A stretch of 64,000 bases of DNA, from NCBI GenBank assembly GCA_964017045.1, contig OZ024807.1:17101941-17165940 (forward strand), read 5' to 3'. Below are positions 1 through 11,345 of this stretch, one piece after another; position 1 is the stretch's first letter, and each line of letters begins with the position of its first letter. The stretch is from Omphiscola glabra. Taxonomy: Eukaryota > Mollusca > Gastropoda > Lymnaeidae. The notes under the pieces were generated by a model. The model was not told the origin of the DNA. It saw only the letters and a program-made list of their open reading frames with translations, and did not search any database. A program made the translations under genes and the position numbers.

Positions 1-1345
1 TGTATATATGGCCGTATATATGGCTGTAACGCTGTTTTCAATAGGCGCGCAAAATAAAACTTAACAGAAGTTAGCACTAATTGAGATTCCCTTGAATGTA
101 TGTTTTCGTAAGTAACTTTAGTAGATGGGAAGTTCAGGCATTGCCGTCGCCATTGTTTGGTGGGTTACTATATAGTAGTAAAATAATGGCATCTGTCAGT
201 TTTCTGTTTGTAATATTTAATGCTTCCATCGCTAAATCGCAAAATTATTTTTTAAAAATAAAACAATGTTCATTATGTGACGCACGGCGATAAAATTTGT
301 TTCAACAAAACAAAAACAAAAAAAACCAACAAAACATATCGAACTGATGTATTACTTAGTAAAATTTTTTTTTTTAATGAAACTACGACCATATTTGAAT
401 AATATCACAAAAGCGTATGTTTTTATCGGAACGTTTACACGCGCATATGGATGCATAACCCTGGAGCACTACTTCCAAACTCTCTGAAATGCTAATTAGC
501 ACTCTCCCATATTTTGACCTGCTCTTTTTTGTTGTTGTACAGTGCAGATTGCGTGCATCTACTACTTCCTTTCATCGCATTCACATCCCTAAACTGACGA
601 CTTGACTCGACAATACAAACTATGTTGTTACACTCGTGTGTTTGGTAACCACCTTTTCTCCACTATACTGTTATCCCGCTAAGCAAATAACAAGTAAGCC
701 CAACATATGCCCATAACGTACCGTAATGTGTAATTCCACCGATGGTCTTTTCATACTTGCCCTTCACGCATTTAGCACATATTCCAAAAATCCATTGGGC
801 ACCACTATAAAGGTCCCCCGTTCACGACTAGCTGCTGTGGTACGCTGCTAAGTCAATCCGTTTACCAATCTTATCCTTGGTGTGATATGAACGTTCAATT
901 AATACTGCACCGTGTTCTGTGACACCGCTGCTTTTAACAGAACGTCTGTAACAGTCTTAGACCCCCACCCCTCCCTTCCCCCCCCCCCCACCCTCTCTCA
1001 GTTCCCCCTTCCCTCTCTGTCTTTTTTTAACTGTAAAATTTTGACATGCATCGTGAATCATTGGATCTTTGGCGATCCGTAAAAACCGGTACCGCGGAAA
1101 TAGGGTGGGGGTGATGGGGGTAAGAAAGGGGGTGGGGGAATTGTTGATCAATGTCATCCGACTCCGGATTCAATACAGAAGATAAAGTATCGGGAAAGTT
1201 TGGCGCCGTTCTCATTTGTTTTATCAGTGCAATGAATATAACGGTTTTCTTTTACTTCTGAACTGGACTAGGGAATGTTTTACGATTATTAGCCAGGTCA
1301 ACCTTATATTTGTTTGTTTGTTGTTGTTTTTTTCCCCAAGTGTGG
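1..1345. other. Non-coding stretch, no gene seen
   Basis: AT-rich, mostly unique sequence. It opens with a short duplication of a tatatggc-type motif, holds a run of about a dozen C near 980 and a G-rich patch at 1103-1138. Open frames are under 70 codons and low complexity. No splice-bounded exon, RNA gene or transposon end was recognised. Confidence 0.6.
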
Positions 1346-1562
1346 ATTATGGGTTAGTGTAAGAGGATATGCTGGATTGTAGTACCATATTATGGGTTAG
1401 TGTAAGAGGGTATTCTGTATTGTAGTATACCATATTATGGGTTTGTGCGAGAGGTATGCTGGATTGTAGTACCATATTATGGGTTAGTGTGAGAGGATAT
1501 GCTGGATTGTAGTACCATATTATGGGTTAGTGTGAGAGGGTACGCTGGATTGTAGTATCATT
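1346..1562. repeat. Minisatellite, about 43-bp unit, 5 copies
   Basis: Five head-to-tail copies each begin with attatgggttagtgt and contain gctggattgtagta. Copies differ by small substitutions and indels (third copy has gtttgtgcgag). Non-coding. Confidence 0.9.
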
Positions 1563-1640
1563 GGAATTGTGATTGGTGGAGTAGAACGTATTCGGTTTCA
1601 GCTTTATAACGAGGATTCTTCGACTGCAGATACCGTAGAG

Positions 1641-1829
1641 CAGTGCTACTAAAAGTGGTGGTCCGCGGACCGGTGCCGGTCCGTGTGCCATCATCCGCCG
1701 GTCCGCAGAAGTTTTCAAGAAAACTCATTTCGCTACCACGTCAGTACGAGAAAAATAGTGCACCGGTCCCTGGTGCAATGGAAAAAAATTCCTGCCGGTC
1801 CGCCATACAAAAAAGTTTGAGAAGCACTG
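1641..1829. mobile_element. hAT-type MITE with perfect 8-bp target duplication
   Basis: The element starts cagtgctactaaaag and ends gtttgagaagcactg, an imperfect terminal inverted repeat of hAT type (CAGTG...CACTG). It is flanked on both sides by the identical 8-mer ccgtagag (1633-1640 and 1830-1837), the target-site duplication length of hAT transposons. The interior is rich in accggtccg-type motifs and has no transposase, so it is non-autonomous. A decayed relative lies at 39389-39723. Confidence 0.88.
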
Positions 1830-2004
1830 CCGTAGAGTCTCTTAGTCGGAGATTCTCAAACGCCATGGACGCAATAGCAATGACCATTCTTTCTCAACAT
1901 TTAGCATGAGAATGTCGGTAGAAATTGATGCAACTTTCACAACACCATTTTTTTTTTTTTTTTAAAAGATCCACGTAGTAAGTTTGTGATTGTTGTATTA
2001 TACC

Positions 2005-2066
2005 GTTAAAGTCACATGGTTAAAGTCATACGGTTAACGTCATACCGTTAAAGTCAAATGATAATT
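2005..2066. repeat. Short tandem repeat (gttaaagtcat)
   Basis: About four degenerate copies of a 14-15 bp unit containing ttaaagtcatacgg. Confidence 0.7.
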
Positions 2067-2169
2067 TTATTGTCTGACGGTTGAGGTATGGCAGTTAGTC
2101 ATACATTTTAAAACTGTTGGTAAATGAATTAAAATAATGTATTTGACTGCGAAATCCCAGTCTTCGGAA

Positions 2170-2355
2170 GTGAGCTCACCAGCAAATGTCAACGTCACAC
2201 AACGTCACAAGTGAGCAAATGTCAACGTCACACAACGTCACAGGTGAGCTAATGTCAACGTCACACAAAGTCACAAGTGAGCAAATGTCAACGTCACAAG
2301 TGAGCTCATGAGTAAATGTCAAAGTCACAAGTGAGCTCATGATTAAATGTCAACG
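2170..2355. repeat. Minisatellite, about 39-bp unit shortening to about 30 bp
   Basis: Copies contain gtgagcaaatgtcaacgtca followed by one or two cacaacgtcaca blocks; later copies lose one block. About five copies. Confidence 0.85.
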
Positions 2356-2493
2356 AACTCCTTGAATGACAACATTTGTCCACCTTTGATATAGACACAT
2401 AGTGTCATATCTTTCGTACAAAAAAGTGTCCAATATCTCGTGGCAACATGTGTCCAACCTTGCATGAAGAAAGATTCAAGATTCCTGAATAAT

Positions 2494-2816
2494 CATGTCA
2501 TACTTTTCCAGGTGCCCGGTGTGACGCCCACCAAGTATGTCATCCTATTCCAGGTGCCCGGGTGACGCCCACCAAGTATGTCATCCTATTCCAGGTGCCC
2601 GGGTGACGCCCAACAAGTATGTCATCCTATTCCAGGTAGCCGGGTGACGCCCACCAAGCATGTCATCCTATTCCAGGTGCCCGGGTGACGCCCACCAAGT
2701 ATGTCATCCTATTCCAGGTGCCCGGGTGACGCCCACCAAGCATGTCAGCTTATTCCAGGTCCACTTGTGTGACGCCCCCCCCCCCAAGTACGCCACTTTA
2801 TTACAGGTACCCGGAT
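2494..2816. repeat. Minisatellite, 41-bp unit, about 8 copies
   Basis: Unit contains aagtatgtcatcctattcc and ggtgcccgggtgacgcccac. The middle copies are nearly identical; the last two are diverged and carry a C-run expansion near 2776-2785. Confidence 0.92.
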
Positions 2817-3134
2817 GTCTTTCCAGGTAAGTTTACTTCGGGTATTGTTGACAAGATAAACACCTCACTGGTAAGGCAGGTGCACTTTCCCTGGTTAATG
2901 ACGGTGAACATTTTTTTCGGCTTTCACTGGAAATGTTGAAAAGGATTCGATAAAGTTATCATTTAAAAAACGGTGCCATGTAAATAAACCAATGAGGTCA
3001 CGTTGGTCTCATGGACATGCGCGAACCAGAAGGAAGTTATTTAGAGACACGGATCTATCTTTAAACTCGGGGATTTTTCAACCGGCCGATTTGTTCTATG
3101 TACGAAACTAGTAGGACATGCCAGGGTGGCTGAA
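2817..3134. other. Unique non-coding spacer
   Basis: No gene, RNA or transposon terminus recognised. It separates the 41-bp and 18-bp arrays. Confidence 0.55.
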
Positions 3135-3515
3135 AGGTTGGGTGGGTTGAAAGGAGGGAGTGGGTTGAAAGGAGGGAGTGGGTTGAAAGGAGGGAGTGGG
3201 TTGGAAGGAGGGAGTGGGTTGAAAGGAGGGAGTGGGTTGAAAGGAGGGAGTGGGTTGAAAGGAGGGAGTGGGTTGAAAGGAGGGAGTGGTTTGAAAGGAG
3301 GGAGTGGGTTGAAAGGAGGGAGTGGGTTGAAAGGAGGGAGTGGGTTGAAAGGAGGGAGTGGGTTGAAAGGAGGGAGTGGGTTGAAAGGAGGGAGTGGGTT
3401 GAAAGGAGGGAGTGGGTTGAAAGGAAGGAGTGGATTGAAAGGAGGGAGTGGGTTGAAAGGTGAGGATGCATTGAAAGGTAGGGGTGCATTGACAGGTGGG
3501 GTGCATATACAGGTG
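3135..3515. repeat. G-rich 18-bp minisatellite, about 19 copies
   Basis: Unit ggttgaaaggagggagtg repeats almost without variation and decays after about 3455. Because 18 is a multiple of three, open frames of 130-170 codons appear on both strands (Gly-Leu-Lys-Gly-Gly-Ser on plus; Pro-Leu-Pro-Pro-Phe-Asn on minus). These are repeat artefacts. Closely spaced GGG runs give G-quadruplex potential on the plus strand. Confidence 0.95.
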
Positions 3516-3784
3516 GAGTAGTTTGGAAAGTGGGGTGATGTGGGCTGAAAAGTGGACACCGCAGGAGAGGTGGATTGGAAGGAATAGCGATAATAGGTGA
3601 GCCTTCCTTCTACTTTTGCAACATTTGAAAATAAATATCTAATGTATACAAGTTATATTCATGAATGCCAGATGAACTATTGCCAGATGAACTATTGTTA
3701 ACGGTGAACGAATGTGTCAGCATCACTTGTTTGCCCTTAAAACTGAAATATGAGCTACTTTACGAGTACTGGAAATTTGTAATA
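3516..3784. other. Unique spacer
   Basis: Short non-repetitive stretch, AT-rich after 3610, with no recognised feature. Confidence 0.5.
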
Positions 3785-4035
3785 AAGCTTGAAAAGCCTG
3801 ATGAACAAATCTCTAGTGACAGAATCTCTACAACTGCCATACTTGTAACTCTAGTGACAGAATCTCTACAGCTGCCATAAGTGTATCTACACTAAAACAA
3901 TCTCTACAGCTGTCTTACTTGTATCTCTAGTGACAGAATCTCTACAGCTGCCTTACTTGTATTAAAACTAAAACAATCTCTACAGCTGCCATACTTGTTT
4001 CTCTACTGAAAGAATCTCTACTGCTGCCTTACTTG
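3785..4035. repeat. Degenerate minisatellite around aatctctacagctgcc
   Basis: About six imperfect copies of a unit with aatctctacagctgcc and acttgtatctctagtgac. Spacing varies between about 33 and 62 bp, suggesting an old array. Confidence 0.8.
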
Positions 4036-4134
4036 TACACAGAATGACAACTTTGTCTCATCATCTAATGATGGTACCCTGTGTAAACGGAGCATATAAG
4101 TCTTCTGGAATAGTAGAATGATTCAGCAAATAAT

Positions 4135-5332
4135 GGAGTCTAAAGATCGGAGTCTCAAGACAAGAGTCTGAACACTAGGATCTCAAGACCGGAGTCTCAA
4201 GACCAGAGTCTGAACACTGGGATCTCAAGACCGGAGTCTCAAGACAAGAGTCTGAACACTTGGATCTCAAGACCGGAGTCTCAAGACAAGAGTCTGAACA
4301 CTTGGATCTCAAGACCGGAGTCTCAAGACAAGAGTCTGAACACTAGGATCTCAAGACCGGAGTCTCAAGACCAGAGTCTGAACACTGGGATCTCAAGACC
4401 AGAGTCTGAACACTGGGATCTCAAGACCAGAGTCTGAACACTGGGATCTCAAGACCAGAGTCTCAAGACCAGAGTCTGAACACTGGGATCTCAAGACAAG
4501 AGTCTGAACACTGGGATCTCAAGACCAGATTCTCAAGATCAGAGTCTGAACACTGGGATCTCAAGACCAGAGTCTGAACACTGGGATCTCAAAACCAGAG
4601 TCTGAACACTGGGATCTCAAGACCAGAGTCTCAAGACCAGAGTCTGAACACTGGGATCATAAGACCAGAGTCTGAACACTGGGATCTCAAGACCGGAGTC
4701 TTAACACTGGGATCTCAAGACCAGAGTCTGAACACTGGGATCTCAAGACCAGAGTCTGAACACTGGGATCTCAAGACCAGAGTCTGAATACTGGGATCTC
4801 AAGACCAGAGTCTGAATACTGGGGTCTCAAGACCAGAGTCTCAAGATCAGAGTCTGAACACTGGGATCTCAAGACCAGAGTCTGAACACTGGGATCTCAA
4901 GACCGAAGTCTGAACACTGGGATCTCAAGACCGAAGTCTGAATACTGGGATCTCAAGACCAGAGTCTGAACACTGGGATCTCAAGACCAGAGTCTCAAGA
5001 CCAGAGTCTGAATACTGGGATCTCAAGACCAGAGTCTGAACACTGGGATCTCAAGACCAGAGTTTGAACACTGGGATCTCAAGACCAGAGTCTCAAGACC
5101 AGAGTCTGAACACTGGGATCTCAAGACCAGAGTCTAAACACTGGGATCTCAAGACCAGAGTCTGAACACTGGGATCTCAAGACCAGAGTCTGAACACTGG
5201 GATCTCAAGACCTGGGTCTCAAGACCAGAGTCTCAAGACCGGAGTCTCAAGACCGGAGTCTCAAGACCGGAGTCTCAAGACTGGGGAATGAACACGGGAG
5301 TCTAAGACTGGAGTCTCAAGTTGGAGTCTCAA
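4135..5332. repeat. Large minisatellite, 28-bp unit made of two 14-bp halves
   Basis: About 42 units. Each 28-bp unit is a dimer of half A (tctcaagaccagag or ...ggag) and half B (tctgaacactggga). AAB trimers of 42 bp are interspersed, especially at 4140-4380, and the right end is a run of A halves only (about 5205-5290). This suggests growth by unequal exchange from a 14-bp ancestor. Non-coding. Confidence 0.95.
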
Positions 5333-5717
5333 GAAACGAATTTATATAACATCTAATTCACGTTTAAATTTACTCCAAAAATGTTTCAATTAAAAAAAAA
5401 GTTTTTAAGCCCGTCAGCTAAAAACAACATATACTGTAACCAATAACGTGAAATAGTTACCTTGCCTACATATCAAAACCATAACGATGTGTTATCATGA
5501 AATCAGATTATAGATCTCTCACCCACCCCCTTTTCCCCCGGGTAATCCAACAGAGGAATAGAAGCGTGGATCGTATCTTGGAGCAATTTTAATAATACGT
5601 TATTACTGGGGATAAACCCAAGTGTCTGACTGGCTTCAGTATGCTATATAGAGCTCTTAATACCTCCGTCCCACACGAGCCCCCACACGGGCCTCAGTGC
5701 AGATGGACACAACGGTG
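5333..5717. other. Unique non-coding spacer
   Basis: AT-rich with an A-run near 5392 and a C-rich patch near 5522-5540. No gene seen. Confidence 0.55.
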
Positions 5718-5925
5718 TAGTTGTGGGCATGATAGTACTGAGTGCATCACAATGTCTAGATTTGTGGGCAAGATAGTACTGAGTGCATCACAATGTCTAG
5801 ATTTGTGGGCAAGATAGTACTGAGTGCATCACAATTTCTAGATTTGTGAGCATGACAGTACTGAGTGCATCAAAATGTCTAGATTTGTGAGCATGAGCGC
5901 ACTGAGTGCATCACAATGTCTAGTT
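5718..5925. repeat. Minisatellite, 41-bp unit, 5 copies
   Basis: Unit contains agatagtactgagtgcatca and caatgtctagatttgtggg. The copies diverge toward the right end. Confidence 0.9.
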
Positions 5926-6048
5926 GGAATAATAAATCCAGTGGAATGATTTTTTTGAGAAATACGAAAATGATAATAGTTAATTTCAGAATCTGAATCA
6001 GTTTCGTGTTTACAGTAAGTTATTTGGTGTTTCTGTTATTTTAGCTTC

Positions 6049-6683
6049 AGAGAGAGGGTTGTGGTTATTTGGTTGAGTGAGTGGAGAGAGAAAGAGGGGA
6101 GATGGAGGGAGGGAGAGGGAAAAGATAGGAAAGAGAGAGGGCATAGAAAGAGAGAGAGAGAGGGTGGGGAGAGGAAGGGGGTTGAAGGGAGAGCGAGGCG
6201 AAAGAGTGAGGAGAGAGAATGGGGTAGAGGGAGAGAGAGGGAGAGGGAAGAGAGAGAGGGTATAGAAAGAGAGGGGGAGAGAGAGCGGGGAGAGGGGGAG
6301 AGAGTGGGGAGAGAGTGGGGAGAGGAGGGGAGAGAGAGCGGGGAGAGGGAGGGGAGCGAGAAGGAGTGGGGAGAGAGAGGGAGTAGGGAGAGAGTGGGAG
6401 TGGGGAGAGAGATTGAAGGAGATACAGAAGGTGAGGAGAGGAAGAGAGGGGTGAGAGATAAAGAGAGGGAGGGGGATGGAGGGGAGAGTCAGGAGAAAGA
6501 GTGAGGAGAGAGAAAGGGGGAGATGGAGAGAGGGGGAGAGAGAGGAGACGGTGAGAGAGGAGGGAGGGGTGGGAAAGGGCGAGAGGAGCGAGAGCGGGAG
6601 AAAGAGAGGGAGAGGGAGGAGGGGGAGGTAGAGTGACGGATGGACGGGGAGAGAGAGGAGAGAGAGAGAGGGAGAGAGAGAGT
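6049..6683. repeat. Polypurine (GA/GGGA) tract of about 630 bp
   Basis: The plus strand is almost entirely A and G (gagagaggga-type motifs), with only scattered T and C. It yields spurious open frames on both strands (Arg/Glu/Gly-rich on plus, Ser/Leu/Pro-rich on minus). Long purine-pyrimidine asymmetry of this kind can form triplex (H-DNA) structure. No coding evidence. Confidence 0.93.
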
Positions 6684-8154
6684 CAGTCAATGCAAGAGTT
6701 AGTGTACTGTGGAGCGTACCGTAATAGAAGATGAACGCATAGAGTTATGTCTATCGCTCTGTGGAGCTTGCACACAGTATGAGAGGGAAGAATGGAGTTA
6801 AAGCTGTTAAAATCATTTACTAACGTATTCTCTATCTTAATCAAATGTGATTTGTCTAAAAGAAAAGTTTTCCTTTGTAAATAAATCCCTCCAAGAGCCA
6901 ATCCTTCAACTCAAAGTCACCGTGCCCACCCCGCAAATAAAACTAAACAATGGGTTCACGCCATACTCCTGGTAATAACTACCCCTACCTATACACGTAT
7001 AGTAAACCCATTAACTACTACAGTATCAACACAATAAAAGACAAATACCCCAACTACCAGTACTTCTACGTGGTTAGTGTACCAGTGCATTATTGAAACC
7101 AAAGAAAAAGGAGGTCAGGGTGGCTTTATGAAAGATTTATATCACCATAAACGGAAGTCTGAAGTCTTTCACTCCAACTGCCCCCCCCCCCCCCCCCCAC
7201 ATATCCAACCTTCCTTTTTTCTGTACATGGGTGAGCCTTCTGTTTTAAGATTTGCCTTAACATTAAAACATACGGTATTCTTACAATAGCCAAAAAGGTA
7301 GCTCCCTCTGCCAGAAGACGTCCAATCCGTTACTAGGCCAAGTATGCAAATCACGCAGCGTATTTATCCAATCGGAGTGCCAGAGAGACAGTGTTATTTC
7401 TGCAGGCGTCATTGCACCGTTATAGGTCAACATTTTTTTTTCTCAGGTGTTATTTTCAAAATCCATAATACATTAATCGCCGATAGGTCACGGGTATACT
7501 CAACGGATACACGCAAACAGGGCAAGGGGAAACAGAGCTCCAGACCGGCACCGGATTATTGCAACCTGGTCAAACTCAGAATAATTCTATTGCTGACCAG
7601 TTGGGGTTGGGGGGGGGGGAAGAGAAGAAAACGACTTGTCTTTCAATTATTTAAGCGTTGACACGTCATCAAAGATTGCCGTATATTTAGTCCAGAGTTA
7701 TAATCTATTCATTTAAGTGGCATGGATTTAAAAAAAATAAATTAATAAACAGGAAATTGAAATGACGAATTTTTTTTTTTTAGTTGATGTCTTTTTCTTT
7801 TTTGCATACTGTGAATTTTTGGACTTGGCGGCCAGATTTCTTTTCTTTCTGCAGCTTTTTTGGCATCGATCTATTTTTTATTATGATGAGTGCTATTCTC
7901 TTAGCCAAACTTAATCTGAAATGAGGGGTTGAGGAAAAGGTGACCAATCACCATGCTGCGTTGATGATGAACTTGTGTACCTGAAATTTTGGAGTCGGAG
8001 TAAAATTGAAAGTAAATCGATACAACGGGTAATGGTGATCCAGATCTCTGTCAAAGACAAGGGGGGGGGGGGGGCAATACTATCAATAAAGCCAGGTGTT
8101 TGGTAGTAGTCAAGATTTTCCTTTTTTAGTGCTTGTTTACTGTTGTGAATACGA
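6684..8154. other. Non-coding stretch with homopolymer runs
   Basis: No gene recognised in about 1.5 kb. It holds an 18-base C run (7181-7198), a G run near 7611-7619 and a 14-base G run (8061-8074). Open frames are 60-105 codons with low-complexity or unrecognised content and no splice context. Confidence 0.55.
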
Positions 8155-8253
8155 TCAACATGATGGCTGAGTGACTAAAGGATGTTCCATTGTTCATTGA
8201 TACGATCAACATGATGGCTGAGTGACTACAGGATGTTCCATTGTTCATTGATG
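8155..8253. repeat. Tandem duplication, about 51 bp, 2 copies
   Basis: Both copies run from gatacgatcaacatgatggc to ccattgttcattgat and differ by single substitutions (aaagg versus acagg). Confidence 0.9.
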
Positions 8254-8440
8254 AGAGGGATTTATGGGTAGGGAGCAGTGGAAGTGGACAATTATTTTAT
8301 TTTTTTTTGGGGGGGAGGAGGATAATGTGTGTATATAGGGAAGGTGGAGGAAATGGGTCAAGAAGATTAGTGGAGAAGTGGGGGGAGGGGCGAAAGTGTA
8401 GGGAACCGCTAGATTGAAATGTCGTCTTAACGTTTTAGAC

Positions 8441-8652
8441 CAGTGGTCGGAAATCGCAGCTCGCGAGCCGCATGCGGCTCTTTAGTGACCTTAGTGCGAC
8501 TCGACCAGTCGGCCACAAATCGGCTTTGACTCAGAAAAAGCGTGGTTCTTGACAGGTTCTCGAAAAGAAATTTGGCTCTCATTTTTTTTTTTTTTTAAAT
8601 CGTCCTGTTGCTGATTCGTGGCTCTTTTGAGTAATGACTTTATCGACCACTG
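8441..8652 (-). mobile_element. OC1-like non-autonomous hAT element
   Basis: Termini cagtggtcggaaatcgcagc and taatgactttatcgaccactg form imperfect inverted repeats. Inner blocks (gctcgcgagccgcatgcggc, aaatttggctctcat) match my recollection of the OposCharlie1 (OC1) family. The flanks ttttagac and gtttaaac agree at 6 of 8 positions, a decayed target duplication. It is the same family as 18498-18706 but in the opposite orientation; I call minus because the other copy starts with the cattagtcaaaagagcc end. No transposase inside. Confidence 0.8.
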
Positions 8653-8827
8653 GTTTAAACTAAATGCTTGCCTTGAACCAAGATTTTTTTTAAAAAAATA
8701 TTCAGGAAAATATTGTTACATATATTTAAAAAATAAACATAAATAAATTGTGCACTATAAAAATATGCATGATTTATGACCTCACTCAAAACACGTACAT
8801 TTTAAGGATGCTCCACATCGTTGAGGT

Positions 8828-8869
<42 letters not shown>

Positions 8870-9084
8870 ATTGTAAAATGTAAACATTTTCGGGGAAAGC
8901 TTACACGGGACAAAATGGTACAAGGGACAAAATGGTACACGGGACAAAATGGTAATCATGCTTCAAAAGTTCAGCTGAAATATGATGGCAATAAAAGCAG
9001 CTGATTCAACGATGACGTCGGTAAGGAATTTCAAGGTGGGCTTTTTTAAATGAATCAAACCAAGAACAATGTATAGTAATGACG
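8653..9084. other. AT-rich spacer with 35-base A run and a short triplication
   Basis: A 35-base A run lies at 8830-8864. At 8903-8955 three copies of a 19-bp unit with gggacaaaatggtac occur. No gene seen. Confidence 0.7.
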
Positions 9085-9356
9085 CACAGGGCACAACAAA
9101 GGAATAAACAAGTCCACAGGGCACAACAAAGGAATAAACAAGTCCACAGGGCACAACAAAGGAATAAACAAGTCCACAGGGCACAACAAAGGAATAAACA
9201 AGTCCACAGGGCACAACAAAGGAATAAACAAGTCCACAGGGCACAACAAAGGAATAAACAAGTCCACAGGGCACAACAAAGGAATAAACAAGTCCACAGG
9301 GCATAACAAAGGAATAAACAAGTCCACAGGGCACAACAAAGGAATAAACAAGTCCA
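9085..9356. repeat. Near-identical 30-bp minisatellite, 9 copies
   Basis: Unit contains gggcacaacaaaggaataaa followed by caagtccaca. Nine copies differ essentially only by one substitution (gcataac in the eighth), pointing to recent expansion or homogenisation. The 30-bp period keeps frames open on both strands (Leu/Phe/Cys-rich on minus); not treated as coding. Confidence 0.97.
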
Positions 9357-9629
9357 TGGACCAAGTTCATTTATTATCGCACTCAACTTACATTAAACTT
9401 GGTGGGTACTACTTTCAACCAACTTTCAACCAACAACACACATTTCCCTGTCAACGCAGGCCAGCGGTTCATATCATGACGTTTTTTTATAGCTACTATT
9501 AACCCCACTCCCTACTCTTTAATCTAAGGCCACGACCCCCACACCGCCCCCACTCCCCACACACAGAGAGTCTTTACCCCCCTTACACCGACAATTATCA
9601 GACTTTCTGGTGTGATCCTGTCAATAGAT
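9357..9629. other. Unique spacer
   Basis: No gene or element recognised. Short duplication caactttcaaccaacttt at about 9416. Confidence 0.5.
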
Positions 9630-9720
9630 TGGCTGTCTTGTACAGGGTGTGTTCTGTCTTGTACAGAGTGTATGCTGTCTTGTACAGGGTGTATGCTGTC
9701 TTGTACAGGGTGTATGCAGC
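9630..9720. repeat. 21-bp tandem repeat, 4 copies
   Basis: Unit tgtcttgtacagggtgtatgc with minor variants. Confidence 0.92.
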
Positions 9721-10531
9721 CCTCGTAACCACTGATCAAGATATAATTTATACATAAGTATTGTGTCTGTTAATTTCTCGCTCTATCTCTTTCTATGTAT
9801 ATATATAGACACTTAAATGTATATGTGTGTCTGTGTTAATGTATCTATATCCATGGCTATGGTAAGGCTGTGAAACTGTAAACGTCAATAAATCGAAAGG
9901 TGACAATGCGACTGTCTGCTGATCAAATAATAATTCCCTAGGTATGTAATGTATGTTATGGCTGTATGTATTTCATTAACGTATTCACAGTTGATATCAA
10001 CAAAGTAAGTAGTGGTAATCCGGAGTAAGAGTGACCCCCCCCCCACGACCCCCCACCCCCTAATCCCAAGAGTAGAGTTATGCTTGTAGAAGACATCCGA
10101 TAACTTAAGCCACTATTATACTCATATACCTTCCATTGGCAGCTGTTGATAGATTTCTAAAAGACATAAACATTCCATTGAAAGCTGTTAATATATTTCT
10201 AGTTTACAAAAACCTTACGCTGATCTGCGTTGATGCATTTCTAGTTTGTGTGTAGTCAGTTCAATGATACGTCGTGTCAAAATATTCTATTACAGCGACC
10301 CTCCTTGAGTTCGCCTCAACACACAAATCATTTTTTTTATAAATTTTATTTAAATTTAATCTCTCTCAAAGACCAATTCTCCCATTCTCTCAAATATCTG
10401 GCACTGCAAGGGTACGCATGAATGCACAAACTTAATGAAAACCGCATAACACGACACGGTTCCAGCCATGCAGCACGTAGGGGGACAGCAACACTACGGC
10501 CGTCTGCCGCTTAGAAACCGTTATGTTAAAC
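9721..10531. other. Unique non-coding stretch
   Basis: AT-rich with C runs at 10036-10070 and a loose duplication of a cattccattgaaagctgtta-type motif near 10130-10200. No gene seen. Confidence 0.5.
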
Positions 10532-10727
10532 CAGCGGTTCTCAACCCGTGGGTCGCGACCCCTTGTGAGGTCGCGCGACCCTTTCCCAGGGGTCGCCTAA
10601 GATCATCTGAAAACACATATACTCTACAGTTATGCAGTAGAAAAAAAATAATTTTATGGCTGGGGGTTGCCACAGCATGAGGAACTGCATTAAAGGGTCG
10701 CGGCATTAATAAGGTTGAGAACCATTG
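10532..10727 (+). mobile_element. SPIN-like non-autonomous hAT element, perfect TSD
   Basis: Starts cagcggttctcaacccgtgg and ends aggttgagaaccattg. The interior carries the SPIN hallmarks as I recall them: gggtcgcgacccc near the start and gaggaactgcattaaagggt near the end. Identical 8-mers tgttaaac flank it (10524-10531, 10728-10735). About 196 bp with no transposase. It shares its termini and order of motifs with 14123-14319 and, inverted, 38454-38652. Confidence 0.9.
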
Positions 10728-10735
10728 TGTTAAAC

Positions 10736-11099
10736 CGTTATTTCTTTACTATAAAGAATATTTTTTTTTTAAAAAGAGAGTGCGGGTTGCATGCAGTATT
10801 TATACGTCAACACTTGACAAGCTCTGCTTTTAAATGAAAAGAGGAGGGGTGAGGTTTGTGTGTGTGGGGGGGGGGTCTGGTGATAACGCATGGATTGTGG
10901 AGGGGATATTTAAATAACTTGGGGGTGTATGGGGGAAGGGAGGTTAATGTGTGAGTGTGGGGGGGGGGACTAAGTTTAGGACTGTTCAACTGATGACGAG
11001 AAACAGCCCTACATGGGCGGACACAGACAAATAACAAGAGAGAGAGACACGGTGCAATGAAGCTGACAAGGTTGATGGTTGTTCTCATACCAATCACTG
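10736..11099. other. Spacer with G-rich patches
   Basis: G runs near 10867-10877 and 10960-10969. No gene seen. Confidence 0.5.
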
Positions 11100-11345
11100 G
11101 ATTATAATCATATCATATCGTATGCCATTATATTCCCCTCACACTCGATTTTGTTCCATCACATCCCATTATATTCCAATCATAGTGATTTATTTCCAAC
11201 ATGTCCCATTGAATCATATCCTATTATATGCCATGGTATTCCATTATATTCCATCATACCCCATTATTTTCCATCATATACCATTATTTTGCATCATATC
11301 CCATTGTATTCCATTATATTCCATCATATCCCATTATATCCATCA
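11100..11345. repeat. Degenerate repeat around cattatattccatcatatcc
   Basis: About a dozen imperfect copies of a roughly 20-bp unit, with period about 10 visible inside it (attatattcc / atcatatccc). Older and less regular than the neighbouring arrays. Confidence 0.85.

Noticed and set aside
3041..3559. 172-codon minus frame rich in Pro, Leu, Phe and Asn
   Set aside because: An 18-bp array read in frame; the opposite strand is open as well.
6010..6690. Ser/Leu/Pro-rich 226-codon minus frame and Arg/Glu/Gly-rich plus frame
   Set aside because: They are translations of a polypurine tract with no sequence complexity.
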